From: Spirodela intermedia
Taxonomy: Eukaryota > Streptophyta > Magnoliopsida > Alismatales > Araceae
Direction of reading: 5' to 3'
Assembly: GCA_902729315.2 (NCBI GenBank)
Contig: LR746265.1
Location: forward strand, 441,501-505,500
DNA: 64,000 nt
Shown here: one piece after another, positions 36,609 through 47,024 of the stretch
How the letters are laid out: each line of letters begins with the position of its first letter
Position numbering within the stretch: the first letter of the stretch is position 1
Notes under the pieces: model-generated
The model's database searches: none
Told to the model about the DNA's origin: nothing
What the model saw: only the letters and a program-made list of their open reading frames with translations
Made by a program: the position numbers and the translations under genes

Positions 36609-39231
36609 ATGGCAGATTGTACTGCCCTGCCACCATGCATTCACCCCTGGGTGCGGAGAGGTCAGGTCAGGGCAAATGTTTCTGTAGCTGGAAACTTTTG
36701 TTCGGGGATGATGACAAGGTGAATGCTTCCGCACGCTCTGTCCGGATATTACTTTGACTTGGATTCCTTGTCACGTCTAACTGTGTATTTGAGGATCCAA
36801 TTTTTTCAATCTTCACAGTATCAGTTATGATCACGTCTTGGTTTACCTAATTTTCTAGCGTTTGAGTTATCTGTGTATTTATGCTCGGAAATGATTAAAG
36901 AGTCGAGGTCATCTAATATATAAATGATTTAACTTAATTTAAATTTCAAAACTGAATGGATGGAATGATTTAGATCATATCAAGGACTTTATATGTTCGA
37001 GTTGAAATTTCCACGAATTCATTTGTTTTCCATCGCCTATGTAAGGCCAATCACCCATGAGATTTATTAATGTGAACTTAAGAGGAAGGACTTCGCATTC
37101 AGCAGCCAAGTTTGATGGTCCATCTGATTTATGATATAGTATGTGCATTTTCGTGGTTTTATTGTTGATTACGATTTTATTTGGTTTTGTAGAAAGTCTA
37201 TGCTTGGGGAGAATAAGAACATTGGCCCGTTGCCTCTACGAAATTTTTTTCTACCTTTGCGAACGTCTTTAAAAGGAGGCTGGCATGATGAGGGGAGTAA
37301 CTTGAGATGTCATTGCTTCGGGGCATTGGCCAATCCTGAGAGTTTAACTCCTTCAAAATGGGTTCCTGTTATTGATCAAGTTCTTTTGACAGTCAGCATT
37401 GTTCTGGCATACATGGGTGGAGTAGTCCCTCATAAGAAGACACTGTTCAACTCTAGGAAAGACACAGTAGAGCAGGAGATTGGTGCTGAAGATTCTACAT
37501 CTTCTGGTAGGTAAGGGTAAGGTCCATTGTAAGGTGTCCTCATTTTTAAACTCCATCTCGGACATCTAAGTATTTTATTTTATCATTTCATCAGTGACCT
37601 GTAGATCTTTAATTTTCTCTTTGGTAACACGAATACGCTTTTGTGCTTTTTACATTGACAGGGGAGCAGAGAGAACTTTACCGTTAAGGGGTGGTGGTTC
37701 TTGGAGTACAGTGGGAAGCAAGCTTATTGATGGGCTGAAGGCAACCGAAAACGATGATTATTTGGATCGGAGTGTCAACGATCGTGATATAACAAATGGT
37801 TCTCTAAGCTTGTTTGCTGTTGCTGAAAGTCCCAGGTTACGGTTGCTTTGGATTACACTTCAAAGACTTCACAATGAGGCAGGCATTGTCTCAACTGCCT
37901 ACTTTCTTTCCAGTATATTGTGTTGCATATTTTTGATGGTCTATTTTTAATGAAAATAAATGAAGAGATAAAATTGGAGAGAAAATAGTCGGATTAGAAA
38001 TGGAATGTATGGATGTGAATCCTCTGCTTGTTGACAATGTTTATACGGTTGGCATTATTTCAAGACCGTGAAGGATTTTGTTCACGAAGACTAAAGTTAA
38101 ATGCGGCAGAACTGTTGGAACTATGTGGAACTTTCTTGTTGATTATAATCCCAAGAATTTTGTAATAGCATTTGTGCCTGTCTGCGAGTGCAATTTCTTG
38201 AATCTATTTCATTACTTCTTTTGGTTGGTTTTAATCTTGTTATGCATTTTTTCGCATTTTTAGTCGATAAAATGCTCAAGGAATTATGCTTAGGGTTTCT
38301 AGTAGGTCTCATAGTTTTATACCAAGTCTTTAAATGTTCTTTTCAGGTGATAAATACCTCACAGTCTTATGAAGGCATCAGCAGGGATGGGTGGTCGGCT
38401 GTATCTTATCAAATTTTACAGCAGATTATCCAACCAATATGCATCGAGTGGTTTGAGGGAGAATTGTCTCTCAAAAATTGCAAAACGGACATGGTGATGC
38501 ACCCCCTCCCTCCCCAAAAAAAAAAAAAGAAAAAAAAAGGAAAAAGAAAAAAAAAGTGATTTCCAGTCTACTGTTATATCTCTTCTAATAGCATTTTGTT
38601 TATCCACAGGGGCTCCTCACCGAAACATTCAAGAAGCTGTGGGAGGATAATTCAGTGCTAGACAGCTTTAAGGGACTAGGAAAGTCAGAGCTCTATGCAG
38701 ATCTGCTATATTTCCTTCGATTTGGTTCTCTACGGTAATGTTTACTATGCTTTCACTCTTCGATTCGTACCAAAATGTTTGGTCATATCTTAGCAATTAG
38801 TTGCCATACTCACAGGCTCTTGTTTTGGAACCTGCTATGATTGCTCATAATTCAGTGTGAGAATAAAATTGTACGGTTCCATATAATCAACAGTCTAAAA
38901 CCAAATCCAAGCATTTATCCGATCTTTGATTACATGATTTGGGCGCGCGTCCGAATGTGCTGGATGAATATATCTCGATTCGATACTCATATTTGTCTGA
39001 CTTTCTGTTTGGACCCAGTGATGGGCATATCTTCGGGAACAATTTCCTGGTCGAACATGGAGTTGACATCCTGGAGGACCTGGTGGTCAGCTTGGCTGAT
39101 GGCATCTCTAGCATGTATCTGGAGCTTATTTCTATCGACAGCAATGTGGCTGATGAGATGAACTCCTTGGATCTAAATCTCTGCCGTTTATCCACGAGAG
39201 AGCTTCAGCGGATACGAAATGAGGTGACTTG

Positions 39232-39263
<32 letters not shown>

Positions 39264-40049
39264 AGAGACGTTATGATCCTTTGTTTTTAAATAAATATTC
39301 ATCATTAGTTCTTCGAAGGGGTTCCATTCAGTTGACCTAAGTCGCTGCGGGTTGTTCTTAGGTGGCGCTGAGACAGTGGGTGCTGCGGAACTTCCAGTCG
39401 GTCGCCTTGATGTACGAGGACCGTTTTGACCTGTGCGTCCTTCGGACAAAATATCACGAGAGGCCCGTGAAGAGGGACGTCCAGGAAAATCATTGGTGGC
39501 AGAAATTCGCCTACGGAAAGGCAGAGTCAACGCTCCTCTGCTACGTGTGGATCGACCGAGCACCCATGCGAGTAAAACGGACAAAGGAACTACGGGCGTT
39601 GACCGGGTGGTATGTTCTACTCTCTTTGGCAACCATTTTCCCAGAAGAAAAAAGAAAATCTAAACAATCGTGCTGGCAAATATCGTGTAGACGAGTTGAC
39701 TTCACCCAATGTTGGCCATTTCTGACTTGTGATTGTCCGTGAGTCTAAAACGGTTTGACCTTAGACGAATGGGTCGAATCAGTTCCAAGTGGGATGGCCC
39801 GCTGACCTTATTGGTATATGCATCATGGCGGTTAAGCTTGACCCAATAAATCTTTTATCTATTTATTTAATTATTCGCAGGAGGTACTACTTCAGCTTGT
39901 TTCTCGAGCTGTCCGACGTGGCGATGCCCCTGTTCAGAGTCGTCTTCACCAAAGGCCGCGAAGTCGTCTCCTTCTTGCTGACTTGCTTGGTTGGGAGGTC
40001 TCTGGGCCTCATCTACGCGGGGATACGGCAGTCCCTGGGTTTCCGGTGA
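36609..40049 (+). CDS. Conserved plant protein of unknown function, plastid-targeted candidate
   Basis: Eight coding exons: 36609-36718, 37193-37510, 37662-37878, 38347-38493, 38610-38734, 39019-39223, 39362-39609, 39881-40049. Phases agree, giving 512 residues. The end of the third coding exon is uncertain: a GC donor after GAG at 37878, or a weak GT donor at 37888 that adds three residues. The N-terminus (MADCTALPPCIHPWVRRG) looks like a chloroplast transit peptide. The body is helical: SKWVPVIDQVLLTVSIVLAY, SAVSYQILQQIIQPICIEWF, IFGNNFLVEHGVDILEDLVV, ELQRIRNEVALRQWVLRNF. It ends with YYFSLFLELSDVAMPLFRVV and a hydrophobic tail SLGLIYAGIRQSLGF. It recalls plant proteins annotated as DUF3685/Ycf55-like, but I am not certain. 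Function unknown. Confidence 0.8.
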
Positions 40050-40419
40050 AGAGGATGTGGGGCCAATTTTTTTCCCTTTTCTGGAAATCATTTTGATGCA
40101 TTAGTCCTCCACCCCCGCCATTAAATTCTGGGTACGACTCGGGACGGCTGATCCCCATTTTCTCTATATTTTTGGTGGGCCTCTAATGCCGGGCCTCCAG
40201 ACGGGCCCAATATTGTGCTTGCCTCGGGGCAAGAGCTCAACTTTTTGGCAGGGAACCTGGAAAGGCGGTGAGCCGGGTCAGCCCTGAGCCCCATGCGGGC
40301 CCCACCTCCAGCCGTGAAGTTATGGCCCAGAGTGAAGCAAGCTTAATGCCTAAGGCTCCGCCGAGCGGTCGCTCTAAATAGCATGTCCCAAGGGGAATCA
40401 GTAACGGGAGAATTCGGGA

Positions 40420-41496
40420 ATGGCGGTGGTGGCAGAGGAACAGGGAAGGGGCATCGGAGATCTGCCGGAGGAGTGCGTCTCCCTCATCCTATCGTTCACC
40501 TCGCCGCGCGACGCGTGCAGATCGGCCGCGGTCTCGTCGGCGTTCCTCGCGGCGGCGTCCTCCGGCGTTGTCTGGGGGCGCTTCCTGCCGCCGGACTACG
40601 AAGAGATCCTTTCGATGTTGCCGGCGCCGCTGGCGTTCCGGTCGAAGAAGGAGCTCTACTCTCGGCTCTGCGATTCCGTCCTCCTTATCAGCGGCGGCAG
40701 GAAGGTAAGCATGATGTTGGAGGGAATAGGAAACTTCAGCTCCGGCTGTTTCTAGAGAGCCTGTTGTGATCCCCTCATGTGCATGCGCGGGCAGATCTTC
40801 GCGTTGGAGAGGGCGACGGGCAGGAAATGCGTCACGCTGTCGGCGAGGGATCTCAACATCGTGTGGGGCGATTCCCCCCATTACTGGAGGTGGACGTCCG
40901 TCCCGGACTCGAGGTCTGGTTTTTTTCGCTCCCGCTCATCTTCTTCTCTGCTCCATTGAATCTTGTGACATACCTAAATCTTCATTTCCCCCTTTCGTCC
41001 TTCAAATTTCAGGTTCTCGGAGGCGGCGGAGCTCTTGAACGTGTGTTGGCTGGAGATCCGCGGGAAGATCGCCTGCAGGATGCTCTCCCCCAAGACGACC
41101 TACGTTGCTCATCTCGTCTTCAAGCTATCCGTGGAGTCCCACGGCCTCGACTACCCAAGCCAGGAAGGATCCATCAGAGCGGGATCCCGCGTGTCCTCAG
41201 AGGAGGTCTGTCTCCACCCCTGCACCCAGCAGCGCCGCTCGTCCCGCTCCAATTCCGTCGTCAGGTTCCGGCGCATGCTTTCAGTGCGGGCGACGCCTCC
41301 GCCGGCGGCGCCGTCGGCGGCGGAGAAGCGGCAGGTCCCCCGCGCCAGAGGCGACGGGTGGATGGAGGTGCTGATAGGGGAGTTCCTCAACGACGACGTC
41401 GACGAGGAGGAGGTCGAGGTCTCTTTCACGGAGATCCGGGGGGGCCACTGGAAGAGCGGGCTTGTTGTTAAGGGAATCGAAATAAGGCCCAAGTAA
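40420..41496 (+). CDS. F-box protein PP2-B type (F-box plus phloem protein 2 lectin domain)
   Basis: Three exons (40420-40704, 40795-40913, 41013-41496), phases 0 and 2, giving 295 residues, normal for PP2-B F-box proteins. The F-box is IGDLPEECVSLILSFTSPRD...CRSAAVSSAF at about residues 10-45. The PP2 domain follows: GRKIFALERATGRKCVTLSA, YWRWTSVPDSRFSEAAELLN, CWLEIRGKIACRMLSPKTTY, AHLVFKL, DGWMEVLIGEFLNDD, and the ending GHWKSGLVVKGIEIRPK. Family role: the substrate receptor of an SCF ubiquitin ligase whose PP2 domain binds glycans. The start chosen is the ATG that gives the F-box frame; the ATG at 40383 is in another frame and would act as an upstream ORF. The gene begins only 370 nt after the stop of the preceding gene, on the same strand. 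Confidence 0.94.
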
Positions 41497-42232
41497 AATC
41501 AGTCCATCCACAGACAGCCCAAGTAAAAACGACCTCGAAGCCCATTGTATGGCCCACTTATCTCTGTGGGCCTATTAGTGCCAGATGACCCACGTCCCGT
41601 GGGCCAAACCACAACTTTTAGAGTAAGAACCGGAACTGAGCGAGTGGATGGATTCGATCCTAGAAAACCGTGGGGCACAAGGGATCGGGCGCCTAGTTGC
41701 ATGAATATCAAGGAAAATATATTAAATATTAGATAAATATTTCAGAAAAGATTATTGCTAAGAAATAGGTACAGCTATTGGGCGAACGGGAGAACAAGGA
41801 TGACCGCCGGTTGACTTTTCCACCGTGGATAAGGTCTACTGTTCTCGAAACTTCGTAGGAAGGTACCGTTCGGTTGGCATGGCCGCCTGGTCACAGAGTG
41901 GTTCATATTAACGCGTAGATTTAATAAAAAAAATACATTTCAATGGTTCATATTGTTCGGTTAGCTAGTCAATTCCTGATATTTTCTGAAAGCATTGGGG
42001 GTAGATCGGTGATTTAAGCAGATCGATGCTACAACTGCGCAGTCGAGTGGAACGCATCGGAGTGGATCGGTTAGTTGCGCTCGCTGAAGGGACGATGGTT
42101 GTCGTGATGGAATGGGAGAAGGAGAGGAAAGCCATCGTCTCCATTGGCCAGGTCACTGAGCCGGCTGGAGACACGGATGAGGTTGATCCATCCGCATCGT
42201 CCCAGACCTTTTCGCTCCGTCGGCTTTTCCCT
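41497..42232. other. Intergenic, nothing recognised
   Basis: Presumed 3' UTR of the F-box gene, then DNA with no supported feature. Frames at 41965-42250 are open on both strands but match nothing I know. Confidence 0.5.
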
Positions 42233-42398
42233 AGGGAGGTAAGCATGATGTAGCAGAAATGGGGACTTTTTATCTCCGGGTGTGGTGTTGATAGGAACCT
42301 GTTGTGATCCGCTCATGCGCATTCGTGGGCAGATCATCGCGTTGAAGGGCAGGAAATTGACGCTGTCGGCGAGGCTTTCCAAATGTCAACCTGGCCCC
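42233..42398 (+). pseudogene. Decayed partial copy of the F-box/PP2-B gene (intron 1 and start of exon 2)
   Basis: It aligns by eye with 40698-40860: GGAAGGTAAGCATGATGT against GGGAGGTAAGCATGATGT, CCTGTTGTGATCC.CTCATG, CGGGCAGATCTTCGCGTTG against TGGGCAGATCATCGCGTTG, and GGCAGGAAAT..ACGCTGTCGGCGAGG. A deletion removes several codons after GCGTTG, and there is no downstream PP2 domain, so it is not functional. Confidence 0.7.
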
Positions 42399-42445
42399 TT
42401 CCTAAACGGTCATTATCATGATAATTGATGCAGGGGTTATTTGAA

Positions 42446-43058
42446 GAAATTAGGGTTTATGGTTGATCCAACTGTTGACGACGAGGGGCCACAACAAAAC
42501 TTCTACCATCAAGTATGACTTCAAGAAAAGTCCTAGTAAGCTGGTATTGGATTTGGTGAAATGGTGGCCATCATGATTGAAGAAAAGATGACAGTCGTTA
42601 ACTAAGGTTTAGGGTTTAGAGACTGTTGACAATGAAGAGCCACAACAAATCTTCTGCTAACAAGAATGACTTTGAAATCCTGATGAGTTGGGATGAGATT
42701 CAGTGAAACGGTGGCCATCACAATGGAAGAAAAGATAACAACCCTTGATTGGGGTTTAGGTTTTATAGTTCACTAGACTGTCGACAACAATGATCCACAA
42801 CAAATCTTCTTCTACTAGTAAGTATGACTTCGAGAAGTCCTTCTGAGTTGGGTTCGGATTCAGTGGAACAGTGCCCATCACGATGTAAGAAAGGATAACA
42901 ATCTTTGGCTGGGGTTTAGGGTTTAGGGTTTAGGGTTTATGGTTTATGGTTGACCAGACTGTCAACAACGAGGGGCCACCACAAAATCTTTTGCTATCAA
43001 GTATGACACCGAGAAGAGTTCCTGATGAGCTGGTATCAGATTCGATGAAATGGTGACA
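42446..43058. repeat. Four imperfect tandem units of ~150-180 bp with TTTAGGG telomere-like seeds
   Basis: Each unit starts with TTTAGGG-type strings and is followed by ACTGT.GAC, then CCACAACAAA.CTTCT, an AAGTATGACTTCGAGAAG-like block, a GATTCAGTGAAACGGTGGCC-like block and GAAAAGATAACAA. The ACTGT landmark lies at about 42471, 42622, 42777 and 42958. The fourth unit carries three perfect GGTTTAG repeats in a row (42912-42933). The plant telomere unit is TTTAGGG. Confidence 0.8.
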
Positions 43059-43646
43059 TCAGCTGCAGCAGCAGGCCTCAAAGAAAGGGGATTCGTCCTC
43101 CAGGCAGAGAAATTGGGAGAGACCACTGTGGCCGCGGTTAGCCTCCAGAAGGGAAGACAAAGACCTCCTCGGCCCAGACAGCTTTGTAACGAGGAATGAG
43201 ATCTGCTGTCGTGTGCGATCAAAAACTTTGTCAACCATGAAGTATTCGTAGATCTTGCAGGCACAAGCCTGCAGATTGACAGAACGAAGAGGACCTTCTC
43301 GTTTATTGGGGACTCTGCGAAGATGCAGGGAGAGCTGAGGCCAGAGGGGGAGGCCGTCCTCTTCTTCCCCAAGGGATTCTGCCTGAATATAGAGTCTAGT
43401 CTGATCCTTTGATATGGTCTTCGAGCATCACAATACTCAACTCAAGATCAATTAATGGCGGATATAACTTGTCCATACTGTCAGTTAATGTGGGGTCGTT
43501 CACATGAGGAACCAGACTTAATCGCAAAGGGAAATGGAGGAGAGTTGAAATAATCACCTCCATGACTTGAGTAACTAATGTATCCACAAGATTACGGCCA
43601 GCTATCCATTCCAATTCACCTGCCAATAACTTTAAAAAAATATGAG

Positions 43647-43726
<80 letters not shown>

Positions 43727-44033
43727 TTCCTGCTTAAGATGGTCGCAAAGAAATCCGCGTATCCTGCCTTTGAAGAAAACAAGAGAGAGAGGAGGACAAA
43801 GTATTATATGACTTCCCCACAGATGCGTCTTAATCTTTTTCTGTCTCTTCGGCCTTCATCTTCTTCTCCCACCTTCGCTTCTGCAGGGTGCATGAAGGCG
43901 AATTCATGTCAGAAACCATTGCAACGGAGTGCTCACTCCAGAAATACAATCGTATTTCTCCAATAATGCCATTGACGTGGGGTTGGACCTTCCGGGTTTG
44001 GATGGCAAAGGGAGCAAAATATCGGAACGATGC
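43059..44033 (-). other. Spliced 3' part of an unrecognised gene or gene fragment
   Basis: Four exon-like blocks on the minus strand: 44033-43937 (IVPIFCSLCHPNPEG, RQWHYWRNTIVFL), 43763-~43723 (IRGFLCDHLKQEL), 43619-43558 (ELEWIAGRNLVDTLVTQVME) and 43382-43059 (opens AESLGEEEDGLPLWPQLSL, includes YEYFMVDKVFDRTRQQISFL, ends FFEACCCS then TGA). Splice signals: ttttag|GC, GGA|gtgagc, aaggcag|GATA, ttggcag|GTG, GAG|gtgatt, ttcag|GCA. The phases agree across blocks 1-2 and 3-4. The donor of block 2 is missing, because a (CT)n/(CA)n tract starts where it should be. I do not recognise the protein. More frame-shifted coding-like DNA lies upstream at 45240-45700. Confidence 0.45.
43650..43722. repeat. 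Compound (TG)n(AG)n microsatellite
   Basis: About 30 bases of TG run directly into about 42 bases of AG. It sits at the presumed exon 2 donor of the unrecognised minus-strand gene. Confidence 0.95.
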
Positions 44034-44989
44034 CTAAAATAAGTAATTCATCATAGAACAAGGTATGTGCACATGAACTGCAGCAAGATTTCAGCGACTA
44101 TAATGTTTTCACTAATTTCTCAAGACTTGAGTTCCTGCAAGTCATGGAAAAGATGTAGGGGGTGGGTTCCTGTCAAGTCAAACTCCCCTAGTCAGGTGCG
44201 GGCTTTGAGGCACTCCAAAGAAGTCAACAGAACAGACAGAAGCATCTGCACAAATATAGTCAGAACACAAAAAGGGAGGAGGAGGATTTCATAGAAATGT
44301 TCCCTTTCTCTTTGAACTGAAGGAGTTTTTAAGGGGGAGAGAGTTTGGGAATGAGAAAAGCTCGCACGTTGTTTTGAAGAGAAAGAATGGAGAAGCTACA
44401 ACGCTCGAATACTTTTACAAGGCATGCACCTCTCCAGTTGAAATATAATAGTGAGGGATGAAGATTAACATGTTCAAAGCATAAAATGTCAGGTGTATTG
44501 TTGATTTCAGGTCAAAAAGGTCGAGAAATCGTAGATGTCCAGAAATTTGCTTTATTCATGGAGGAAACCATGGAGGCACCCATAGTTGGAGCTACTTATA
44601 CAGGGAAAACTTCAAGGGGTGCTTCATAATTTACATGCTTTCTAAAGGGAACCAGATGGTGTATATTAAAGTCTACTCTTTCTACTTTGGGAACATTAGA
44701 AGAAACCAGGAGATGATTATTCCGAAATTTCTCAGGTTTTTCTACAATTCAGTTATTTTGAAGACAAACCATGACAGCGCCCAGATTTCTTTTATCTGGA
44801 TTATCTGGATCATGTAGTAGTGTATTTTCATCTCAACGTGGATCATTCGACTGATTCATAGCCACCATGGACATCCCTCATTTTACTTGTGTACCGTAAA
44901 GCTGATTAAGAGTGAACAGTTTTAAAGGGCAATGATGTCACAGTGAGAACAAAGAGGAAGCTACTGCCCCCACTTTCCAGGGGAAGTGC

Positions 44990-45046
<57 letters not shown>

Positions 45047-46925
45047 TATAATGTTCTATATACTTTTCCCTGTCCCATACATATTCCTCTCTGCTACTCT
45101 TCACGATTCATTCTTGTGCCATCCAGATTCGATCTCACACCGACAGGAGGATTTACTGTTTCACTTCTGATCATGAATAATGGCAGCGAGGCCACATTGT
45201 TTTTGAACACAATGGCTGATGCTTAATAACGAGGATTTGAGAAATATGGATGTTCAACCAAAGAAAATCCAGATTTTCGATCTGAAATCGGCTGATTGAG
45301 GTTGAAATTTATGTTCATTGATCGGACAACAGTCCACTCTTCAGATGATATCAAAATTAACACAAGACGGTGCAAATTGGCTACGTTTCTTCTTGTTTCT
45401 AAGAAACCAAGAAGGCCAAAGAGGTTAATTAGAGCTCTGAAAACCTTGTCCACACTTACCTCATTCACCAGCTCCATACCCCTCCACTCTTCGCAGCTAA
45501 CAGCAGTCAACAGCAAAACTTCTCCATTATTGACGCAATCATAACTTTTCCAATGGCATCCCCAGATATTATAGTGATGACCTCCGGTTGATTCCCTTCA
45601 CCCTCTCACGAATTCTTTCAACCGTAATAGTTGGCCAAACCTCTACCATCCAACAATTTTCTGTAGATTTTCTTGATTCTAGCACATTTCAAGCTGCAAA
45701 TCGTCGTCCCTCAGCCAGTGTGGCTGAGGTAAGGGCCTTCCTTCCCCTCCCTTTCCCCATTTCTACCTCTCCCCCACAGCTTGTCCTCATTAGCAACCCA
45801 ACCAACTTCCCGCTGTTGTCCAAATGGCTAGCATATTAATAAAAGCAGGAATTTCTGGTTTTGATTTTTCTTCTCCCATTTTGGTCTGGGTTTGATTTAT
45901 TGGATGCGTGAAATCCATACCCGTTTCACTTTCATTTGAGCGTCTAAAACTCTGGTTTTAAAAGAAATAAGCATGTGCCATTACAATGCTGCTTAAGTCA
46001 TCTCCAACGAGGCTGAGAACAGTCGGAAAATCTCTAGATTATCTGACTCGAATCAAACCTGTCCCAACCCATCCAAGATCCATTCATTCTTTCAAATTGC
46101 TCAGCTTTTGAAAGCTATGACACACTCTATCATCTTGGCTTACTCTAAGCACCTAAAAATGGAAAATAATGGACCTAAGGGCTTAGAGCAGCAGTTTTAG
46201 CAATCTCCCTTTGATCTTCACATGCTAAAGGAACCAAACAAAATCTACCAGTATTCTTAAATCTTTCATCCATCAAGTGAAGTCCACATCATCTATCTTA
46301 AAATGGCGTCCATTTTTGCCATCCCAAGTAAATGACAGGAATATCAGTTTAATACGATAACCAGAAAGGAAGAAATGAGATATGTATTGACCTTATAATC
46401 CAAGAGCATTTGTGGCATTTTCTTCATCAATTCAGCAGTATTTGCACGTCTGCGAAGATGGGGAGAAAGAGAAACGCAATCACAATCGAGAAATTCACAC
46501 CAAAGGATCGAATGATGAACATCGAAAAAAATATGAAAGAAAACACACTTTTCAGCAGAAATGCGGTCACATTTGTGCCCCTTCCTCTTGTCCCTCATCT
46601 CTTTCCTCGGTGGATCATATGGCCAGTCCCTGATTCATACCCACGATCTTCCAAAAGTCAGCAGAAACGAAAAGTGACGCAAAAATTTGAGTGAAGAAGC
46701 GTCGGCGTGAACGCACTCTCCGGCGAGGAGCACCTCCTTGCGCAGACGAGCACGCTGTCGGGCACTCAGAGAGAGGGGCTTCCAGGCGCCGAGCTCCCAG
46801 TAGCCCCACACCCCCTTCGAAAGCTCGTCCTTGTACTTGGAGAGCTTCTCCCTCCATGGATACTGGTACTCACCGGCCGCCTTCGCCACCGCCTTCGCCG
46901 CTCCCGCCGCCGCCTTCCCCGCCAT
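43830..46925 (-). CDS. Mitochondrial small ribosomal subunit protein mS34-like
   Basis: Four exons (46925-46717, 46629-46549, 46449-46392, 43880-43830), phases 2, 2 and 0, giving 132 residues. Seen: a basic Ala/Lys-rich N-terminus, then YPWREKLSKYKDELSKGVWG, YWELGAWKPLSLSARQRARL, EDWPYDPPRKEMRDKRKGHK, CDRISAE, ANTAELMKKMPQMLLDYK and the ending KRRWEKKMKAEETEKD. This is the pattern I recall for the plant 28S/mS34 family. Role: a structural protein of the mitoribosome small subunit. Exon 4 has only 17 codons and lies 2.5 kb from exon 3. It is supported by a good acceptor (ccctgcag|AAG) and by the family's KRRWEKKMK tail. The large intron holds coding-like DNA of another gene. The gene is divergent from the glucosylceramidase gene. 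Confidence 0.9.
44992..45042. repeat. (GA)n microsatellite
   Basis: GA run of about 50 bases inside mS34 intron 3. Confidence 0.95.
45240..45700 (-). pseudogene. Frame-shifted coding-like DNA inside mS34 intron 3
   Basis: Three minus-strand frames in turn carry protein-like stretches: ENCWMVEVWPTITVERIRER then VKGIN, then PEVITIISGDAIGKVMIASI then MEKF, then LLLTAVSCEEWRGMELVNE, INLFGLLGFLETRRNVANLH and RLVLILISSEEW. Adjacent blocks are in different frames with no clean intron between them, so decay by indels is likely. It may be the upstream part of the unrecognised gene ending at 43059. The plus strand is also partly open (45588-45839). Confidence 0.35.
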
Positions 46926-46988
46926 TCCTCCGGCCGATCTCCGTCCGGCGATTCCTGAAACCCCTCCTCACCCAAGCTAGAGGGGTGG

Positions 46989-47024
<36 letters not shown>

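Noticed and set aside
43396-43782. Single continuous 128-residue protein across the (CT)n(CA)n tract
   Set aside because: The frame is open only because dinucleotide repeats lack stops. The parts on each side fit separate spliced blocks better, and one block is in a different frame.
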